From NCBI GenBank assembly GCA_021014325.1, contig CM037459.1, forward strand, positions 682,001 through 746,000: a stretch of 64,000 nt of DNA, given 5' to 3'. Under the pieces are notes generated by a model that saw only the letters and a list, made by a program, of their open reading frames with translations, was not told the DNA's origin and ran no database searches. A program made the position numbers and the translations under genes. Positions 59,417 to 64,000 of the stretch are shown piece after piece. Positions within the stretch are counted from its first letter, which is position 1. Every line of letters begins with the position of its first letter. Origin of the DNA: Plazaster borealis. Taxonomy: Eukaryota; Echinodermata; Asteroidea; Forcipulatida; Labidiasteridae.

Positions 59417-59722
59417 GTCATCACAAATAATGAACTAAGCCCAATTCTATAAAGCTGCTTAAGATGGTGCTGAACAATCATCTGCTAAGCAAATATACGC
59501 AGGAAACCAGTTGCGAAATGGTACATAATGACATTGTATTTGGGCTGGTAACCTTTTTTTCTGGTTAATGTTTTTTTTTTTTGCTGATGCACTCCTCTGA
59601 AATCAGGCCCTGGTCGAAAGAAGGACAAGGCTAATTCCTGTACGAATTTCTATAGAAAGTTACATTTATCATACTTTTTATATCACAAAAAATAAAGAAC
59701 TGAGGTAAACAGAGGTTGGAGG

Positions 59723-62476
59723 TCCCCTTGGTGTTGAAGAAGACGAAGCCCTTAAACAGCATCTACAGCCTAGCTACAAGACCGCAACTCAAGAACCAGA
59801 GTGAAGGGCCTGGATCACCCCCTTGGTGTTGAAGAAGACAAAGCCCTTAACAGCATCTACAGCCTAGCTACAAGACCGCAACTCAAGAACCAGGGTGAAG
59901 GGCCTGGATCACCCCCTTGGTGTTGAAGAAGACGAAGCCCTTAAACAGCATCTACAGACTAGCTACAAGACCACAACTCAAGAACCAGAGTGAAGGGCCT
60001 GGATCACCCCCTTGGTGTTGAAGAAGACAAAGCCCTTAACAGCATCTACAGCCTAGCTACAAGACCGCAACTCAAGAACCAGGGTGAAGGGCCTGGATCA
60101 CCCCCTTGGTGTTGAAGAAGACGAAGCCCTTAAACAGCATCTACAGACTAGCTACAAGACCACAACTCAAGAACCAGAGTGAAGGGCCTGGATCACCCCC
60201 TTGGTGTTGAAGAAGACGAAGCCCTTAACAGCATCGACAGACTATCTACAAGACCGCAACTCAAGAACCAGGGTGAAGGGCCTGGATCACCCCCTTGGTG
60301 TTGAAGAAGACGAAGCCCTTAAACAGCATCGACAGACTAGCTACAAGACCGCAACTCAAGAACCAGGGTGAAGGGCCTGGATCACCCTCTTGGTGTTGAA
60401 GAAGACGAAGCCCTTAACAGCATCGACAGACTATCTACAAGACCGCAACTCAAGAACCAGGGTGAAGGGCCTGGATCACCCCCTTGGTGTTGAAGAAGAC
60501 GAAGCCCTTAAACAGCATCTACAGACTAGCTACAAGACCACAACTCAAGAACCAGAGTGAAGGGCCTGGATCACCCCCTTGGTGTTGAAGAAGACGAAGC
60601 CCTTAAACAGCATCGACAGACTATCTACAAGACCACAACTCAAGAACCAGGGTGAAGGGCCTGGATCACCCCCCTTGGTGTTGAAGAAGACGAAGCCCTT
60701 AAACAGCATCGACAGACTATCTACAAGACCGCAACTCAAGAACCAGGGTGAAGGGCCTGGATCACCCCCTTGGTGTTGAAGAAGACGAAGCCCTTAACAG
60801 CATCTACAGACTAGCTACAAGACCACAACTCAAGAACCAGAGTGAAGGGCCTGGATCACCCCCTTGGTGTTGAAGAAGACGAAGCCCTTAAACAGCATCG
60901 ACAGACTATCTACAAGACCACAACTCAAGAACCAGAGTGAAGGGCCTGGATCACCCCCTTGGTGTTGAAGAAGACGAAGCCCTTAAACAGCATCTACAGC
61001 CTAGCTACAAGACCACAACTCAAGAACCAGAGTGAAGGGCCTGGATCACCCCCTTGGTGTTGAAGAAGACGAAGCCCTTAACAGCATCTACAGACTAGCT
61101 ACAAGACCGCAACTCAAGAACCAGAGTGAAGGGCCTGGATCACCCCCTTGGTGTTGAAGAAGACGAAGCCCTTAAACAGCATCTACAGCCTAGCTACAAG
61201 ACCGCAACTCAAGAACCAGAGTGAAGGGCCTGGATCACCCCCTTGGTGTTGAAGAAGACGAAGCCCTTAAACAGCATCGACAGACTAGCTACAAGACCAC
61301 AACTCAAGAACCAGAGTGAAGGGCCTGGATCACCCCCTTGGTGTTGAAGAAGACGAAGCCCTTAACAGCATCGACAGACTAGCTACAAGACCACAACTCA
61401 AGAACCAGAGTGAAGGGCCTGGATCACCCCCTTGGTGTTGAAGAAGACGAAGCCCTTAAACAGCATCGACAGACTAGCTACAAGACCACAACTCAAGAAC
61501 CAGAGTGAAGGGCCTGGATCACCCCCTTGGTGTTGAAGAAGACGAAGCCCTTAACAGCATCTACAGACTAGCTACAAGACCACAACTCAAGAACCAGAGT
61601 GAAGGGCCTGGATCACCCCCTTGGTGTTGAAGAAGACGAAGCCCTTAACAGCATCTACAGACTAGCTACAAGACCACAACTCAAGAACCAGAGTGAAGGG
61701 CCTGGATCACCCCCTTGGTGTTGAAGAAGACGAAGCCCTTAAACAGCATCTACAGACTAGCTACAAGACCGCAACTCAAGAACCAGAGTGAAGGGCCTGG
61801 ATCACCCCCTTGGTGTTGAAGAAGACGAAGCCCTTAACAGCATCGACAGACTATCTACAAGACCACAACTCAAGAACCAGAGTGAAGGGCCTGGATCACC
61901 CCCTTGGTGTTGAAGAAGACGAAGCCCTTAAACAGCATCTACAGACTAGCTACAAGACCGCAACTCAAGAACCAGGGTGAAGGGCCTGGATCACCCCCTT
62001 GGTGTTGAAGAAGACGAAGCCCTTAACAGCATCGACAGACTATCTACAAGACCACAACTCAAGAACCAGAGTGAAGGGCCTGGATCACCCCCTTGGTGTT
62101 GAAGAAGACGAAGCCCTTAAACAGCATCTACAGACTAGCTACAAGACCACAACTCAAGAACCAGAGTGAAGGGCCTGGATCACCCCCTTGGTGTTGAAGA
62201 AGACGAAGCCCTTAACAGCATCTACAGACTAGCTACAAGACCACAACTCAAGAACCAGAGTGAAGGGCCTGGATCACCCCCTTGGTGTTGAAGAAGACGA
62301 AGCCCTTAAACAGCATCTACAGACTAGCTACAAGACCACAACTCAAGAACCAGAGTGAAGGGCCTGGATCACCCCCTTGGTGTTGAAGAAGACGAAGCCC
62401 TTAAACAGCATCTACAGACTAGCTACAAGACCGCAACTCAAGAACCAGGGTTAAGGGCCTGGATCACCCCCTTGGT
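59723..62476 (+). repeat. 94/95-bp minisatellite, 29 units
   Basis: The unit carries CCCCTTGGTGTTGAAGAAGA, CGAAGCCCTTAAACAGCATC, TACAGACTAGCTACAAGACC and ACAACTCAAGAACCAGAGTG. I counted 29 consecutive units over 2.75 kb. Units are very similar and differ at a few linked sites: AAAC or AAC (giving 95 or 94 bp), CATCTACAG or CATCGACAG, ACTAGC, CCTAGC or ACTATC, CCGCAAC or CCACAAC, CAGAGTG or CAGGGTG, GACGAAG or GACAAAG. One unit has an extra C (60660s), making 96 bp and a two-unit open frame, which is not a gene. The array ends abruptly at CTTGGTCTAGAGG. Confidence 0.96.
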
Positions 62477-63645
62477 CTAGAGGATGAAACCACCCTCATC
62501 TCATGACACTCATTGGTGTTACGTTTCAGAGGATTTCTAGACCCTCCTCATCATACAAAAGAAACCTTGAGGCACAATAATAAGGCACAATTCATTCCCC
62601 CTTGATGGTCACATATATACTTCTTTCAGTATTTTTGAGGCAGGGGAGGAACATTGTGATATCGGAAGCAATCTGTCCAGAGAGATCAAAGTTCTATAAA
62701 CGACAAATATTCCATGATTGATGCTTTATCCCGCCTCAAGCAGTAAACAAAATGAAACTTGTGTCTCAGACACAAAACTATCTGCATGGAAACCTAAACG
62801 AAATTGGACTTGACAACAAACGTGCACGACAACTGAATCATCAAACCAAAAATGGAACAAAATGTGACTTGACTGCTTGGAATTTGCCTATGAAAGAATC
62901 TGATATAGTCGGAAAGTGATGTTGCCAAGCATGCGAAGAGGGTGATCTAAATCGCTTAGGCTGTAGCAGTGAATCGACGGACGCCCACTTATTAAGACCG
63001 TCTGGACAGTTAAAGGAGTAGCGAAATATAACAACTGAATTTCCATATCATTAAATGAGTATTCTAAATACTTACTTTGTCATCCAATTACCATGAGATA
63101 TAATTTGTCTTAGATGCTTCCATCTTTTTATCAAAACCCAGAACATTATCACCCCGTTTTATACGGATAATAAGACACGTCCGTTTATATTATTTTGGCC
63201 AAATGAAGATCCTCCCAGCTTCTCAAGTAAAAAAAAAAACTCCTTCAGTAAAATCGATCCGAGACTTAAGTTGAAATGTATCCAACAATATTTAAAAATC
63301 AGTAATTAGGCAATGTCACGAGTAGTTTTTTGTGTATGCTTTTTTGGTGATGTTTTCGCGCCGTCCAATTCAATATTTATTTTAAACTTTATGTAATCTT
63401 TGAAGTGTGTTTTTTTGTAATTAATAATGATATATTATTTTTAAAAAGTATGTATATATTATATACAAATGGTATAATATATATTATACTATAAAGACTA
63501 TCTTTAACATTGTTGATTATGGCAAACTGCTGCTGAGGGCAGAGGCACAATCGTATGACCTTTGTCGTTGGATTAAGATAATACATCAAACATTAATAGA
63601 CAAGCAACCTGTGAAACGGCTACCGTTATTAAATTGAGTTGCATT
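62477..63645. other. No gene; AT-rich tract
   Basis: Unassigned sequence. 63430-63495 is an imperfect TA-rich palindrome (TATATATTATATAC and GTATAATATATATTATAC). Confidence 0.45.
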
Positions 63646-64000
63646 AAAGTGAAGGTATACGTTTGGTAATCACTTTTAAAATTAATGGCAATAAAAACCT
63701 ACTTGGTTAGAAGTACAGCAGTTAGTATAAAGCATATTGAGAAACATTTCACTTCGAAGTAATGTGGTTATGGAAAAAGATATCAATTTTTATCCCCAAA
63801 AATTTGAATCTGAGAAGCGTTACTGCAGTAAGGTTTCTCAGATTGTGTATTTCAATTGAAGATTACTCTTCCTGCGTGGACATAACCGCTCCAGATGTTC
63901 GGCGATATCTCAAAAACGCGATCCCCCTTTGAAATGAAATGTTCACATGTTAGTTTTATTGTATATCTACATTATATATAGGATTAAACCAATCGAATGG
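63646..64000 (+). mobile_element. TTAA MITE, subfamily A, copy A9, cut by window end
   Basis: Starts AAAGTGAAGGTATACGTTTG after ATT. It has the A words GAGAAGCGTTACTGCAGTAA and GCGTGGACATAACCGCTCC. Its end region ACCAATCGAATGG resembles the A3 variant. The right terminus lies outside the window. Confidence 0.82.

Noticed and set aside
59723..62476. CRISPR-like array or repeat protein gene
   Set aside because: The units are contiguous with no spacers, and 94/95-bp periods break any frame. The two-unit ORFs around 60545-60779 exist only because one unit has an extra C.

Overview
This is animal genomic DNA: AT-rich, mostly non-coding, with spliced genes, tRNA-derived SINEs, many short inverted-repeat transposons (MITEs) and several minisatellites. 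The protein relationships and the repeat types suggest an invertebrate deuterostome. I favour an echinoderm, perhaps a sea star, but nothing here fixes the species. There are no bacterial-type operons, no CRISPR arrays and no ribosomal RNA genes.

Only two protein-coding genes are well supported. (1) On the minus strand at 1997-9724 is a complete six-exon fructose-1,6-bisphosphatase gene. All splice sites are GT/AG, the protein is 337 residues, and every catalytic and substrate residue I checked is kept with a constant one-residue offset from vertebrate numbering. (2) On the plus strand at 32986-33822 is a single-exon 278-residue ORF. Its N-terminal coiled coil resembles the inhibitory-synapse protein INSYN1; its poly(A) signal is near 34218. 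The two genes have no evident functional link.

The rest is dominated by repeats. The most striking group is a set of about 17 short elements (about 265-400 bp) that begin AAAGG, end CCTTT and mostly sit in TTAA flanks. They fall into subfamilies A-E; A and B are recognisably the same element read in opposite directions. Four of them crowd into 55925-57573, where two abut across a single shared TTAA. Other mobile DNA: an 811-bp hAT-like element with a perfect 8-bp target duplication, next to an expanded heptamer repeat built from that target word; a Harbinger-like hairpin MITE inserted in another repeat with a CTG duplication; a TGACGTCA-bearing MITE; a GGGTCA-rich inverted-repeat family; tRNA-headed SINEs; two further SINE-like pairs; and a decayed non-LTR reverse transcriptase at 27045-27520.

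Tandem arrays: about 61 bp x 6 (2.9 kb), 144 bp x 2 (13.5 kb, perfect and in frame), about 66 bp x 8 (30.2 kb, 22-codon period), about 68 bp x 8 (49.4 kb), 7 bp x about 12 (45.9 kb) and 94/95 bp x 29 (59.7-62.5 kb).

Layout: 0-10 kb FBP gene with repeat-filled introns; 10-23 kb MITEs; 23-30 kb sparse, with the decayed retroelement; 30-34.3 kb minisatellite and INSYN1-like gene; 34.7-42 kb quiet AT-rich DNA; 42-59 kb dense MITEs; 59.7-62.5 kb satellite array.
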